Positions 1-9,111 of a stretch of 64,000 bases of DNA are shown in pieces. A program made the translations under genes and the position numbers. The stretch is from an uncultured Clostridia bacterium. Its GTDB lineage: Bacteria > Bacillota > Clostridia > Christensenellales > UBA3700. Location of the stretch: positions 1 through 64,000 of the forward strand of contig CAMBZZ010000003.1 in NCBI GenBank assembly GCA_945872615.1, in the 5' to 3' direction. How positions within the stretch are numbered: position 1 is the first letter of the stretch; each line of letters begins with the position of its first letter. The notes under the pieces are model-generated. The model worked only from the letters and a program-made list of their open reading frames with translations. It was not told the origin of the DNA and did not search any database.

Positions 1-29
1 TGTGCATCAATTATTTTGTTTGATGCACA
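1..29 (-). terminator. perfect 10-bp stem hairpin downstream of the integrase stop (probable terminator)
   Basis: TGTGCATCAA / TTGATGCACA with a 9-nt loop, just 3' of the minus-strand integrase; any T-tract would lie outside the window. Confidence 0.5.
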
Positions 30-43
30 CTTATCGTATGTTT

Positions 44-970
44 TTACAGCAATTTTCCTAAACGATTCATCATATCGGTTTTGTGTTTAAGTAAAGAATG
101 GGTGTAACGATTAAGGGTAATTGTTGCGTTCTTATGCCCCAAAAGTTCAGAGAGCGTTTTTACATCCATACCACATTCTAACGCCCTTGTTGCAAATGTA
201 TGGCGCAAAGAGTGAAAGCCTTTATGTGAAATACCTAGTTTCTTTAATAAAAGTTCAAACGTTCTCTGATATGAGCGTACGAAAACAGCCTTGTCGCCGT
301 CGGCTACTACATACTCACAATTAGACCGCTTCTTGAGATTTTTAAGCAAAGGCAAAATTCGTTTTGGTAATGGAATTACTCGACGGGAATTAACTGTTTT
401 AGGGCTGTCTATAATGCGAATATGTTTTCTCCCGTCATTCCCATCATAACACGTTTTAGACACGAATAATAGACCTTTGGCGAAGTCAATATCACTCCAC
501 TTAAGAGCGAGTAATTCACCGATGCGTAAGCCTGTATATAGGCACAAAACTATACCAAATAGTTTATCCTTTTTGCAGTTTAATACATATTTTTCTATCG
601 TCTTTTGCTCTTGAGAAGAAAAGCACTCCACCACTTTTTCAACTGTTTTAGGACGTTTTATTTTATTTGCTATATATTCGGGAGCAACACCTACTAAATG
701 CGCCGTCTTGAGCGAATTTTGAATAACAGATATAATAATATTAACATAGTTAGCAGACAATTCTTTACAGGTTTTGAGATTGCCACTTATAAGTAAACTT
801 TTAATAAATTTCTGTAACTCAATAACGGATAAGTCGACAATATTGTATTCACCGAGTTTTGGTATTATATGTAGCGAACATATTTGAAAATATCGTTCAT
901 AAGTTCGCTTTTTAGACGAGGGTTTAATATAGTTTTCGAGCCAATCGTAAAGCCAAGTTTTATACTTCAT
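44..970 (-). CDS. tyrosine recombinase / phage-type integrase
   Basis: 308 aa; catalytic-domain pattern TGLRIGELLALKWSDID ... HSLRHTFATRALECGMDVKTLSELLGHKNATITLNRYTH. Confidence 0.93.
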   Translation of the reverse strand: MKYKTWLYDWLENYIKPSSKKRTYERYFQICSLHIIPKLGEYNIVDLSVIELQKFIKSLLISGNLKTCKELSANYVNIIISVIQNSLKTAHLVGVAPEYIANKIKRPKTVEKVVECFSSQEQKTIEKYVLNCKKDKLFGIVLCLYTGLRIGELLALKWSDIDFAKGLLFVSKTCYDGNDGRKHIRIIDSPKTVNSRRVIPLPKRILPLLKNLKKRSNCEYVVADGDKAVFVRSYQRTFELLLKKLGISHKGFHSLRHTFATRALECGMDVKTLSELLGHKNATITLNRYTHSLLKHKTDMMNRLGKLL

Positions 971-1095
971 TTTTTACTCCTTATCTTTTGTAATTGAGAA
1001 ATGCAAAATAATACGTTTTTAAAAGAGTTTGCATATATTTTAGTTAATACCTGCTTCTATCGCACACTAATTTTGCTTTCATAAATAATTATAAT

Positions 1096-1124
1096 AAAAA
1101 AGCCTCCCTAGCGGAGGCTTTTTT
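1096..1124. terminator. bidirectional rho-independent terminator
   Basis: AAAAAAGCCTCCctaGCGGAGGCTTTTTT. Confidence 0.85.
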
Positions 1125-1222
1125 GGGCTTCGTGCGGGAGGAGATACCCTATAGGAAAATGAAAAAACCTATTGACACGAATACGGCGGTGCCGTTGCCC
1201 TTAATTAAAGGAGGTATAACAT

Positions 1223-1291
1223 ATGAACGTTACGAAAAAACGTTGCAAATACTTGTTACTTGACAACTTGATTGTAATACACGATAACTGA
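1223..1291 (+). CDS. putative 22-aa small protein (MNVTKKRCKYLLLDNLIVIHDN)
   Basis: ATG preceded by AAAGGAGGTATAACAT (near-ideal Shine-Dalgarno); too short for the ORF track. Confidence 0.4.
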   Translation: MNVTKKRCKYLLLDNLIVIHDN

Positions 1292-1386
1292 CAACGCGTG
1301 TCAACTATAAAAATTTTTTCTAAAAAATTTGAGGCAAGTGCAACGTTGATTGAGGCTATTGAAATAGGATTGGCTACGTATTTGAG

Positions 1387-3039
1387 TTATTCGTTATCTT
1401 TTATCGTCACGTCGGAATCGATACGCTTGATTGTCTTGCCATACTTGAAAGTGTTGTCCTCAACGAGGCATTTGCCTGCCGATTTGAAATACAGTCCCTT
1501 GCTATGGCGTGATGCGAACAAGTTGGATTTGATCGTAATGCCGCTATGAACGAAACCGTCGTGCACTAGATTCTCGGGTTTGACGCAAACGTAGTATCCC
1601 TCGTTGCCAAAAAACCTATTGCCCTCGATGGTGACGTCCCTCACCATTCCGCTCTCGTACCAACTGTTGGCGTCGTCGGATATGAGAATGGCGTTCATCG
1701 AAGTATTGTAAAAATCGTTGTCTTCAACGACAATCTTGCCCGCGCTGGTCAAAAGCAGTCCGCGTGTAATTATACGCGTAAGAGAATTACCTTTGAAGAG
1801 TACGTCGGGGCATGCGGTGGCATTTTCGACTACCAATCCTTTGACCGCCGTATCTATAGGCGACGATAAAGTAATCTTGATTGTATAGTCGTCAACTAGG
1901 CGTGCATGCCCTACGCGGTTTTCGCCTACGACAAGTAGTGTGCGGGGACTGACGAAGCGCAATCTGTCACCCTCTTCGAAAGGACAATAGCCGAGCGTTT
2001 GGGGGTGCATAAATTTGACGAGTATATCTTGCCCGTCTATTTGAACAATCTTAAAGTGAACGCCGTGTACGTTGAGGCAATCGTCTCCCGCTCCGCAAAA
2101 CTCGTTGCCTACAATCTCGACCTTGCCTCTGCACGAGCATACTTGAATAAAATCCGCCACCGACGCCATCTTTTTACCACTCTCCTTGTCGGGAGCAAAG
2201 GTGCAGTTGACGATAGTCAAGTTTTCGCACCGTTGAAAAACCGTAGCCAAACCGTAATTAAAGCTTTGTCTCACGCCGTCCAAAACTATATCGTTGCACT
2301 TGTCGGCAAAAATTCCTTGATACTTTCTCCTTACGTCGTATAGATGAAACTCGTCGCCTACGCTGCAAAAAATCGGTACGAGATATTTTGCTCTGAACAG
2401 GTAAGGCGCGATTTCTCGGAAACTATAAGCTCCTCGCAACGGGTGAAAGGTCCTAAAAATAACGTCGGGTTGCCCCGTCGGGATTTTGCCTATCCACCAC
2501 GCCGTATTTCTATGGGCAAAAAACGGCGTGCAATATCCCTTGCCGACGAAGCGATAATCACCGTCCGAGCACTCGTATCGGCTGTCTTCGTCCAATGCAA
2601 AGTCAATGTATCCTATACCCTTTTTGACCACCGTAAGTCGATGCATATCGGGATTTTTTGCCTTAAAGGTCACGTTTTTGATTGTAATATTGCTACAGTT
2701 GCACATGGCAACGTTGGTCATCTGTCCCATTGCGATAAAGGTTGAGCCGTTGCCCTCCAGAGTGAGATTTTTGATACCGTCAAAGTATAGTCCCACGGCG
2801 TTGCGGTGTTTTTCTTCGTCCTCTTTCCACTCGTTATCTCCTATCGTGTTGGTAATATACAAGGTAGGTTTGGGCACGCCGTCAACGTCAAGATAATACT
2901 CCCCACGCTCTAAAACAAGAGTTTTGGGCTGCGAATCATCTGACAAACTCAACAATAAATCGTTGAGTCCCTTAGCAACCTCTTGCCCTGCAAGTATTCC
3001 GTAATCTTTGGCGTAAATAATCTTTGTTTCGTCCGACAT
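1387..3039 (-). CDS. right-handed beta-helix glycosidase, probably GH110 alpha-1,3-galactosidase-like
   Basis: 550 aa; repeated NxFxxN beta-helix turns; GAGDDCLNVHGVHFKI and MHPQTLGYCPFEEGDRLRFV resemble the GH110 core; no signal peptide. Confidence 0.7.
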   Translation of the reverse strand: MSDETKIIYAKDYGILAGQEVAKGLNDLLLSLSDDSQPKTLVLERGEYYLDVDGVPKPTLYITNTIGDNEWKEDEEKHRNAVGLYFDGIKNLTLEGNGSTFIAMGQMTNVAMCNCSNITIKNVTFKAKNPDMHRLTVVKKGIGYIDFALDEDSRYECSDGDYRFVGKGYCTPFFAHRNTAWWIGKIPTGQPDVIFRTFHPLRGAYSFREIAPYLFRAKYLVPIFCSVGDEFHLYDVRRKYQGIFADKCNDIVLDGVRQSFNYGLATVFQRCENLTIVNCTFAPDKESGKKMASVADFIQVCSCRGKVEIVGNEFCGAGDDCLNVHGVHFKIVQIDGQDILVKFMHPQTLGYCPFEEGDRLRFVSPRTLLVVGENRVGHARLVDDYTIKITLSSPIDTAVKGLVVENATACPDVLFKGNSLTRIITRGLLLTSAGKIVVEDNDFYNTSMNAILISDDANSWYESGMVRDVTIEGNRFFGNEGYYVCVKPENLVHDGFVHSGITIKSNLFASRHSKGLYFKSAGKCLVEDNTFKYGKTIKRIDSDVTIKDNE

Positions 3040-3164
3040 GCGTTACCTCTCAATCTATGGGCGACTGCCACTCCCGTTTTATTGTAACACATTGACGTAA
3101 GGCTGTCAAACCCGACTATTGACACCTCTAACCCGTTATGCTAAGATAGACCAAAGGAGAAAAT

Positions 3165-4100
3165 ATGAACAACAAATATCAAAAAACGGCAATAGATATA
3201 GTGAAGCAAGAGTGGAAGTGCAAGATAATATCATGCAAATATCTCGGCGGAGGGTCGTTTGGACGAGCCTTTAGAATAGAATTGGACAGAGAGCCGCGCG
3301 TAGTCGTGGTCAAGATTTATCTTGCCGACGGACTGTGCCAAAACGAAGCCGAAGACCTAAGACTTCTCGGCGAGGCGGGCGCAATCAAAGTGCCTAAAAT
3401 ATACTTAGTAAAATCAAAAAACGATGGCTGTGTCTGCGACTGCATTTGTATGGAATACATAGGCGGAAGAGACTGCTTGATGCTAACCCCGAAATATCTC
3501 TTTTGTCCAAGCAAAAGAAGACAATTCGTTGAGGACGCAACCGACGCCGTAATTGCTTTGCATAGTCATACGAGTGAAAAGTTCGGCTATGCTCGCAATC
3601 CTCAATTTGTCAGTTGGCAAGACTTCTATAGACAATACGTAGATGAGATTATGCTTAGTGCAAAGAAAGCTTACGCCGCGGGAAAAATCCAAGATAGAAT
3701 TTTGTCAATAGCAGAGGTAGCATATAGGAACTTTGACAAATTCTTTGACGAAAAGGTGGAAAGAGCTTGCCTATCGCACGGCGATACCAACGTGATGAAT
3801 ATGATGGCGGATAGTAAAACGCTGAGACTAAAAGCCTTTATCGACCCGCTCAACGCGCTCTATTGCGACCCCGACTACGACCTATACCAACTGGGAGCTT
3901 TGTCGGGCGAGTTGCTCGGTATGGTCAAGAGATATAAACAAAAATGCAAGGTGTCGGATAAGTGCGACCTTAAGGTTGCCACGTACGGAATATTTTGCGA
4001 GTTAAATTGCTACGTCAAGACGGGAAGATATACGGGCTTTATAATGAATAAGGCAATCAAAAATCTAAAGAAACAACTAAAAATGCACGACCTGTATTGA
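3165..4100 (+). CDS. aminoglycoside phosphotransferase / fructosamine-kinase family phosphotransferase
   Basis: 311 aa; LSHGDTNVMNMM and FIDPLNALYCDPDYDLYQLG kinase motifs; SD AAAGGAG. Confidence 0.75.
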   Translation: MNNKYQKTAIDIVKQEWKCKIISCKYLGGGSFGRAFRIELDREPRVVVVKIYLADGLCQNEAEDLRLLGEAGAIKVPKIYLVKSKNDGCVCDCICMEYIGGRDCLMLTPKYLFCPSKRRQFVEDATDAVIALHSHTSEKFGYARNPQFVSWQDFYRQYVDEIMLSAKKAYAAGKIQDRILSIAEVAYRNFDKFFDEKVERACLSHGDTNVMNMMADSKTLRLKAFIDPLNALYCDPDYDLYQLGALSGELLGMVKRYKQKCKVSDKCDLKVATYGIFCELNCYVKTGRYTGFIMNKAIKNLKKQLKMHDLY

Positions 4101-4121
4101 CTTATTGACCTATTTCCAATA

Positions 4122-4751
4122 CTAAAATTTCTCTTCAAAAGAAACGTATCCGTCGTCATAGTAAGTCATTATCAACGTGTGTAGATCGCCCCTGCTATCA
4201 ACTGTTCCTGCATCTATACGGACTTGCTTTTTGTCTTCGTCAACGTAAAAATCTTTGTACAAGGTTTTTATTGCCGACCAATCGTATTCGCATTTGATTT
4301 TTTCATCGGGACATACGTCTTTGGTGTCCATAAATAGCGGACTATTTAACGTAATAGTATTGTTACCGTAATGCATATTGACATTTGTCCCGTCCAAAAA
4401 CAAATAGCCCTCGTCAAACTTGCCGAGATAATACCAACGATTGTCTTTGAAATAGAAGTGATACTCTACTCCGTTCAAATAATCGAAGTTGTCGCCGGTG
4501 GCAATATGTAAAGCCACCGTAGCAACGTAATATTCGTTGGATTTTGCCCATTCGTTGAACTTTTGCTCGTCTTTTTCTTTGATTATCCAACTGCCTAAGT
4601 TCCCTCTACCTATCGTGTCAAATCGTCCGAGTACCAAGTCGCCCCTATATATCGTTTCGCTCTTGGTTTGATGAAAACCTTGGCACCCCGCGATTGAAAG
4701 TACCAATACCATTGTAATTATCAATATTATAAGTTTTTTGCTTTTCTCCAT
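4122..4751 (-). CDS. hypothetical lipoprotein
   Basis: Start re-set to MEKSKKLIILIITMVLVLSIAGC (lipobox); the ORF track start is 18 codons too long. Confidence 0.65.
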   Translation of the reverse strand: MEKSKKLIILIITMVLVLSIAGCQGFHQTKSETIYRGDLVLGRFDTIGRGNLGSWIIKEKDEQKFNEWAKSNEYYVATVALHIATGDNFDYLNGVEYHFYFKDNRWYYLGKFDEGYLFLDGTNVNMHYGNNTITLNSPLFMDTKDVCPDEKIKCEYDWSAIKTLYKDFYVDEDKKQVRIDAGTVDSRGDLHTLIMTYYDDGYVSFEEKF

Positions 4752-4868
4752 AGTCGTAAACTTCCTCTCTTTGTCCGTAGTTTTGAAAACCGACGAAATC
4801 AATCGCCTCTAACATATGGATACGAAACCTTACGTATCGTTTTGCGCTAATATTGCTTATAATTGCGG

Positions 4869-5399
4869 TTAGTCTGTTGCGATATTTTCCTTCCAAAGAA
4901 TAGGGAATGCTCCGTTGCCATACGTAAAAATTACTCCTCCTATCGTATCCTGTAATTCTACGTCCACATAGGGAGTAAAGCTGTCTTCTATAACCACTGC
5001 AATCATACCGTTATACGTACCGTAGTATCCAACTCTAATATCTTTTGCCGTCGCTTTGGGATGCAACTGTCGTCCGTCTTTGTCTTTCTCGGCAAGCAAT
5101 TTGATAAGCGCGTCGTTTGTTATTTTGGCTAAAGTCTTTTCATCTAAAATCTTCGGGTCCTTAGGTATCGGAGTTATAGCCGAATAATCAACGCCGTTGA
5201 AGTCAGAATAATCAATGCCGTTGCAATAATAATATGCTATACTCCACAAATCTTCTTGCGTTATTAGTCCGTCGTCGTACGCTTGTTGGAGAGTATAAAA
5301 TTCTCCTTTTGGCTCAAGATTGTTGCAACCGACCAACGTCAAAGCGCATACGATTACGATTATCAACGATAATGCCAAAGAAATTATTTTCGTTTTCAT
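4869..5399 (-). CDS. hypothetical lipoprotein
   Basis: 176 aa; N-terminal MKTKIISLALSLIIVIVCALTLVGC lipobox. Confidence 0.65.
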   Translation of the reverse strand: MKTKIISLALSLIIVIVCALTLVGCNNLEPKGEFYTLQQAYDDGLITQEDLWSIAYYYCNGIDYSDFNGVDYSAITPIPKDPKILDEKTLAKITNDALIKLLAEKDKDGRQLHPKATAKDIRVGYYGTYNGMIAVVIEDSFTPYVDVELQDTIGGVIFTYGNGAFPILWKENIATD

Positions 5400-5700
5400 A
5401 TAGCCCCCTTGTTATTTTCTTATTGTTCTTTCTACTATATAGGTACAAAAATTCTACGTTTTGTTACGGCAAAATTAAATTTTTTATTTTTTTGATTGCA
5501 AGTCAGGATATATAACGTTTAAGCAAATATTTTTAATTTAAGCAAAGTTTTCTTACGTTTGGCGATTTTGTCAAAATGCCCATTGACGCTACGTCTTACG
5601 CTTTGCATTTTTCGCAGCTGATTATGAAAAATACCTACTCGAATTTTGGCGTAAAAAGTCGAAAATTTTTGGAAAAAATCAAGAAAAATATCGTCAAATA

Positions 5701-5729
5701 TTGCATTTGAAATGCAACTATACTATAAT
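5701..5729 (+). promoter_or_regulatory. ferritin promoter with overlapping 17-bp palindrome
   Basis: TTGCATTTGAAATGCAA palindrome (5701-5717) covers the -35 TTGCAT; 17-bp spacer; -10 TATAAT (5724-5729). Confidence 0.6.
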
Positions 5730-5758
5730 TATTGTATTCTTATTAAGGAGGCATTTTT

Positions 5759-6271
5759 ATGCTGGACAAAAAAGTAAAAGAATTGATAAATCAACAAATA
5801 AACAAAGAGTTTTACTCTGCTTATCTCTACCTCGACTTCTCCAATTATTTTGAAGCCAAAGGTCTTGACGGCTTTGCTAATTGGTACAAAGTGCAAGCGC
5901 AGGAAGAAAGAGACCACGCTATGCTCTTCTATCAATATCTCCACAATAACAACGAGTCCGTTACCCTCGATGCCATCGCTAAGCCCGACGTCGTGTTGGA
6001 CAGCGATATGACGGTGCTCAAGGCGGGTCTCAAGCACGAGTTGTACGTAACCTCACTCATCAACGACATCTATGCAGCCGCTTACGAGGTCAAGGACTTT
6101 AGAACGATGCAATTCTTGGATTGGTTTGTCAAAGAGCAAGGCGAAGAAGAAACAAATGCGAACGACCTCATCTCTAAGATGGAACTCTTCGGCTCCGACC
6201 CTAAGAGTTTGTATATGCTCAACGGCGAATTGGCAACCAGAGTATACTCCGCTCCTTCTTTGGTACTGTAA
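5759..6271 (+). CDS. ftnA: non-heme ferritin
   Basis: 170 aa; LINQQINKEFYSAYLYLDFSNYFEAKGLDGFANWYKVQAQEERDHAMLFYQYL and FLDWFVKEQGEEE ferroxidase motifs. Confidence 0.93.
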   Translation: MLDKKVKELINQQINKEFYSAYLYLDFSNYFEAKGLDGFANWYKVQAQEERDHAMLFYQYLHNNNESVTLDAIAKPDVVLDSDMTVLKAGLKHELYVTSLINDIYAAAYEVKDFRTMQFLDWFVKEQGEEETNANDLISKMELFGSDPKSLYMLNGELATRVYSAPSLVL

Positions 6272-6274
6272 TCA

Positions 6275-7021
6275 ATGACGATAGTTTTGCTAACCGCATT
6301 AGGCGTTGGCGGGGCTACTATAATAGGCGCCTTATTAGGGCTGATTTTCAAAAACATATCGCACAAGTTCTCCGATATAGTGCTGGCTTTTGCTTCCGGC
6401 ATTATGCTCGCGGCGGCTGTGCTGGGATTGATATTGCCGTCTTTGGAACACGGAGGAAAATACGGCATACTCATTACTCTAGGCGGAATATTTGCGGGCG
6501 CGATTTGTCTTAACCTTATGGACAAGTTTATACCGCATATGCACAACGCCGACCTCGAAGTTGACCACGAAGAAGCGACCCGTCGTAAAGTCATGCTCTT
6601 CGTGCTTGCCATTGCCATACATAACCTGCCCGAGGGTATCGCGGCGGGCGTAGGCTTCGGCACGGGCGACCATACTCAAGCCTTGATGATTGCAGGGGGA
6701 ATCGCTCTGCAAAACATACCCGAAGGTATGATTGTCATAGGTCCTATGCTGGCGTGCGGAATAGACAAAAAGAAAGCCTTCTTTTTTGCTTTTCTCACGG
6801 GCGTGGTGGAAATCATCGGAACGCTGTTGGGCTACTTTGCCGTATCTATTGCCACCGCCGTTTTGCCTTTTGCACTCGCATTCGCAGGCGGAACGATGTT
6901 ATACGTAGTCAGCGACGAGATGATACCCGAAACACACTCTCACGGACACGAAAGAGGAGCTACTTACGCGCTGCTAATCGGCTTTGGCATAATGCTGGTT
7001 GCCGACACTCTCTTAGGATAG
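6275..7021 (+). CDS. ZIP family metal transporter
   Basis: 248 aa; AIAIHNLPEGIAAGVGFG and GIALQNIPEGMIV metal-binding helices. Confidence 0.92.
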   Translation: MTIVLLTALGVGGATIIGALLGLIFKNISHKFSDIVLAFASGIMLAAAVLGLILPSLEHGGKYGILITLGGIFAGAICLNLMDKFIPHMHNADLEVDHEEATRRKVMLFVLAIAIHNLPEGIAAGVGFGTGDHTQALMIAGGIALQNIPEGMIVIGPMLACGIDKKKAFFFAFLTGVVEIIGTLLGYFAVSIATAVLPFALAFAGGTMLYVVSDEMIPETHSHGHERGATYALLIGFGIMLVADTLLG

Positions 7022-7025
7022 AAAT

Positions 7026-7769
7026 ATGAGTTTACCTATACAAAGAATACTGACTAAGCTCGACGATTATTTGAGCAGAAACGACTATGAGGGCGCCGAA
7101 AAACACCTATCGTATTGGGTGCAAGAAGCTAAAGAAGACGAGATAGACGTGCTGTGTCTGCACAACGAATTGATAGGTCTATATCGCAAGACAGGCAAAA
7201 AACAACAAGCCTTGGAACAAGTGGATATTGCCCTAAAAATGGTGGAGCAATACGGAAAAGAGCAAATGATTGACGGCGCGACGACCTACGTCAACGCCGC
7301 AACTGCTTACAAGGCTTTCGGTATGGCTCAGTTATCCGTTCCGCTCTTTGAAAAGGCACGAATTATCTACGAAAAGAACTTGCCGTCTACCGACCCGAGA
7401 ATTGCGGGTCTGTACAATAATACCGCGCTTGCCCTCGTAGACCTAAAAGAATTCGACCAAGCAAAAAAACTATACGAAAAGGCAATAGATATACTCAACG
7501 ACGCGCCGAGAGGGGCGCTCGAGCAAGCCATAAGTTATCTAAATCTCGCAACTATGCACGAGGTGCAATACGGTCTCTCACAAGGTGAAGAATATATCAA
7601 CGAGTGTCTTGAAAAAGCCTCTCGGCTACTAGACAAGCACAAGGACGATACCAACGGCTACTATGCCTTCGTGTGCGAAAAGTGCGCTACCGTATTTGGC
7701 TACTACGGCTGGGTGATATACGAAAAACAACTAATCAAAAGGTATACCGCAATATATGAAAGGGATTGA
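7026..7769 (+). CDS. tetratricopeptide repeat protein
   Basis: 247 aa; TPR pattern (NNTALALVDLKEFDQAKKLYEKAIDIL); overlaps the next gene. Confidence 0.8.
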   Translation: MSLPIQRILTKLDDYLSRNDYEGAEKHLSYWVQEAKEDEIDVLCLHNELIGLYRKTGKKQQALEQVDIALKMVEQYGKEQMIDGATTYVNAATAYKAFGMAQLSVPLFEKARIIYEKNLPSTDPRIAGLYNNTALALVDLKEFDQAKKLYEKAIDILNDAPRGALEQAISYLNLATMHEVQYGLSQGEEYINECLEKASRLLDKHKDDTNGYYAFVCEKCATVFGYYGWVIYEKQLIKRYTAIYERD

Positions 7770-8688
7770 ACTGTCCAAAGAATTCTTTTATAAATACGGC
7801 AAGCCTACCTTTTCTGCCCTAGGCGAGATATACGACGAGCTTTGTTTTGGTCTGGTGGGTAGCGGGTCGGAGTGTTTCGGCTACGACGACGCCCTCTCGC
7901 AAGACCACGACTTCGGGCTGGGATTTTGCGTATTCGTGCCCGACGAGTTGACTTCGAAGCAAGTATTTGAATTGGAAAGAACGTACTGCTCTCTGCCGAG
8001 AGAATGGGCGGGATACAGACGCAATATCGTATGCCCCGTGGGAGGAAATAGACAAGGCGTAATAAAAATATCCGACTTTTTGACGCAAAAAATCGGATTT
8101 GATAGCGCTGACCTTTCTCTTGAACAATGGTTCTACGTCCCCGAATACTCTTTGGCGGAAACTATCAACGGCGAGTTGTTCGAGGACAACCTCGGACTAA
8201 TGAGCGAGATAAGAAAAAAACTTGTCTACTACCCCGACGACGTGAGAATTAAAAAGCTGGCGGGCAACTTGTTGCTAGTCAACCAATCGGGACAATACAA
8301 CTACCCTCGCTGCGCAAAAAGAGGCGAAACGGGCGCGGCGCAACTTGCCGTGGGCGAGTGCGTCAAGAGCATAATGCAAACTATCTTTTTGCTCAACAAA
8401 AGATATATGCCTTACTACAAGTGGTCGTTTAGAGCTATGAGAGAATTGCCTATACTATCACACTTGTCAAAGGATTTAGAATATCTGCTATCTAGTCCCA
8501 ACGACGAGCAAAGCGTAAAAATCAAAGTCGACAAGATAGAAAAGATATGCGACGACATTGCCCGAGAACTGATTGAACAAAACTTGAGCGACGAGACGGG
8601 CAACGACCTCGAAAGACACGCATACGCCGTCAACGACAACGTTAAAGACCACGTGATAAGGACGAAAAACGTCTTGTGGGCAATATGA
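7756..8688 (+). CDS. DUF4037 domain-containing protein
   Basis: 310 aa; nucleotidyltransferase-like GSGSECFGYDDALSQDHDFG; paired with the TPR gene. Confidence 0.8.
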   Translation: MKGIELSKEFFYKYGKPTFSALGEIYDELCFGLVGSGSECFGYDDALSQDHDFGLGFCVFVPDELTSKQVFELERTYCSLPREWAGYRRNIVCPVGGNRQGVIKISDFLTQKIGFDSADLSLEQWFYVPEYSLAETINGELFEDNLGLMSEIRKKLVYYPDDVRIKKLAGNLLLVNQSGQYNYPRCAKRGETGAAQLAVGECVKSIMQTIFLLNKRYMPYYKWSFRAMRELPILSHLSKDLEYLLSSPNDEQSVKIKVDKIEKICDDIARELIEQNLSDETGNDLERHAYAVNDNVKDHVIRTKNVLWAI

Positions 8689-8698
8689 AATACAATCA

Positions 8699-8731
8699 AA
8701 TAGGCTAAACGAAGTTCGTTTAGCCTATTTT
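8699..8731 (+). terminator. rho-independent terminator
   Basis: AATAGGCTAAACGAAgTTCGTTTAGCCTATTTTG. Confidence 0.85.
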
Positions 8732-8822
8732 GTTTGGTTGATTTGAAGCAGCTTAGTGACGATATATATTAAGTGCAACGTAATCTGCGCGCCTCGAATG
8801 GGTTGTTATAACGCAACTCCGT

Positions 8823-9101
8823 TTATGCATTGGTGGTATCGTCGGGTGGAGTTTGAAGCTTTTTGGCTTGTTTTGCCGCTTGTCTAGCGAGTTTTCTCTC
8901 TTCTTTCTCCGCCCTCTTAGCTTGCTTGACAGCCTCTCTCTCGTCTGCCGTAGCTGCGCGATTGGCAATGACGTTGTCGGTGGCTTCAGACACCTTTTGC
9001 AACAAATATACCGCAAGCATGATTATGATAATGGCGATGAAGATTGCGAGCATTCCCTTCCAAAATACGTTTAATCCTTGCAAAACCGTTTCCTTGTTCA
9101 T
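8823..9101 (-). CDS. OadG-like sodium pump decarboxylase gamma subunit
   Basis: Small single-TM protein MNKETVLQGLNVFWKGMLAIFIAIIIIMLAVYLLQKV with a charged tail, directly after oadB; start re-set 12 codons in. Confidence 0.65.
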   Translation of the reverse strand: MNKETVLQGLNVFWKGMLAIFIAIIIIMLAVYLLQKVSEATDNVIANRAATADEREAVKQAKRAEKEERKLARQAAKQAKKLQTPPDDTTNA

Positions 9102-9111
9102 ACGCCCCTCC

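Noticed and set aside
7756-7769. Overlap of the TPR and DUF4037 genes as a frameshift
   Set aside because: Both proteins are complete with their own domains; a 14-nt overlap is normal operon coupling.
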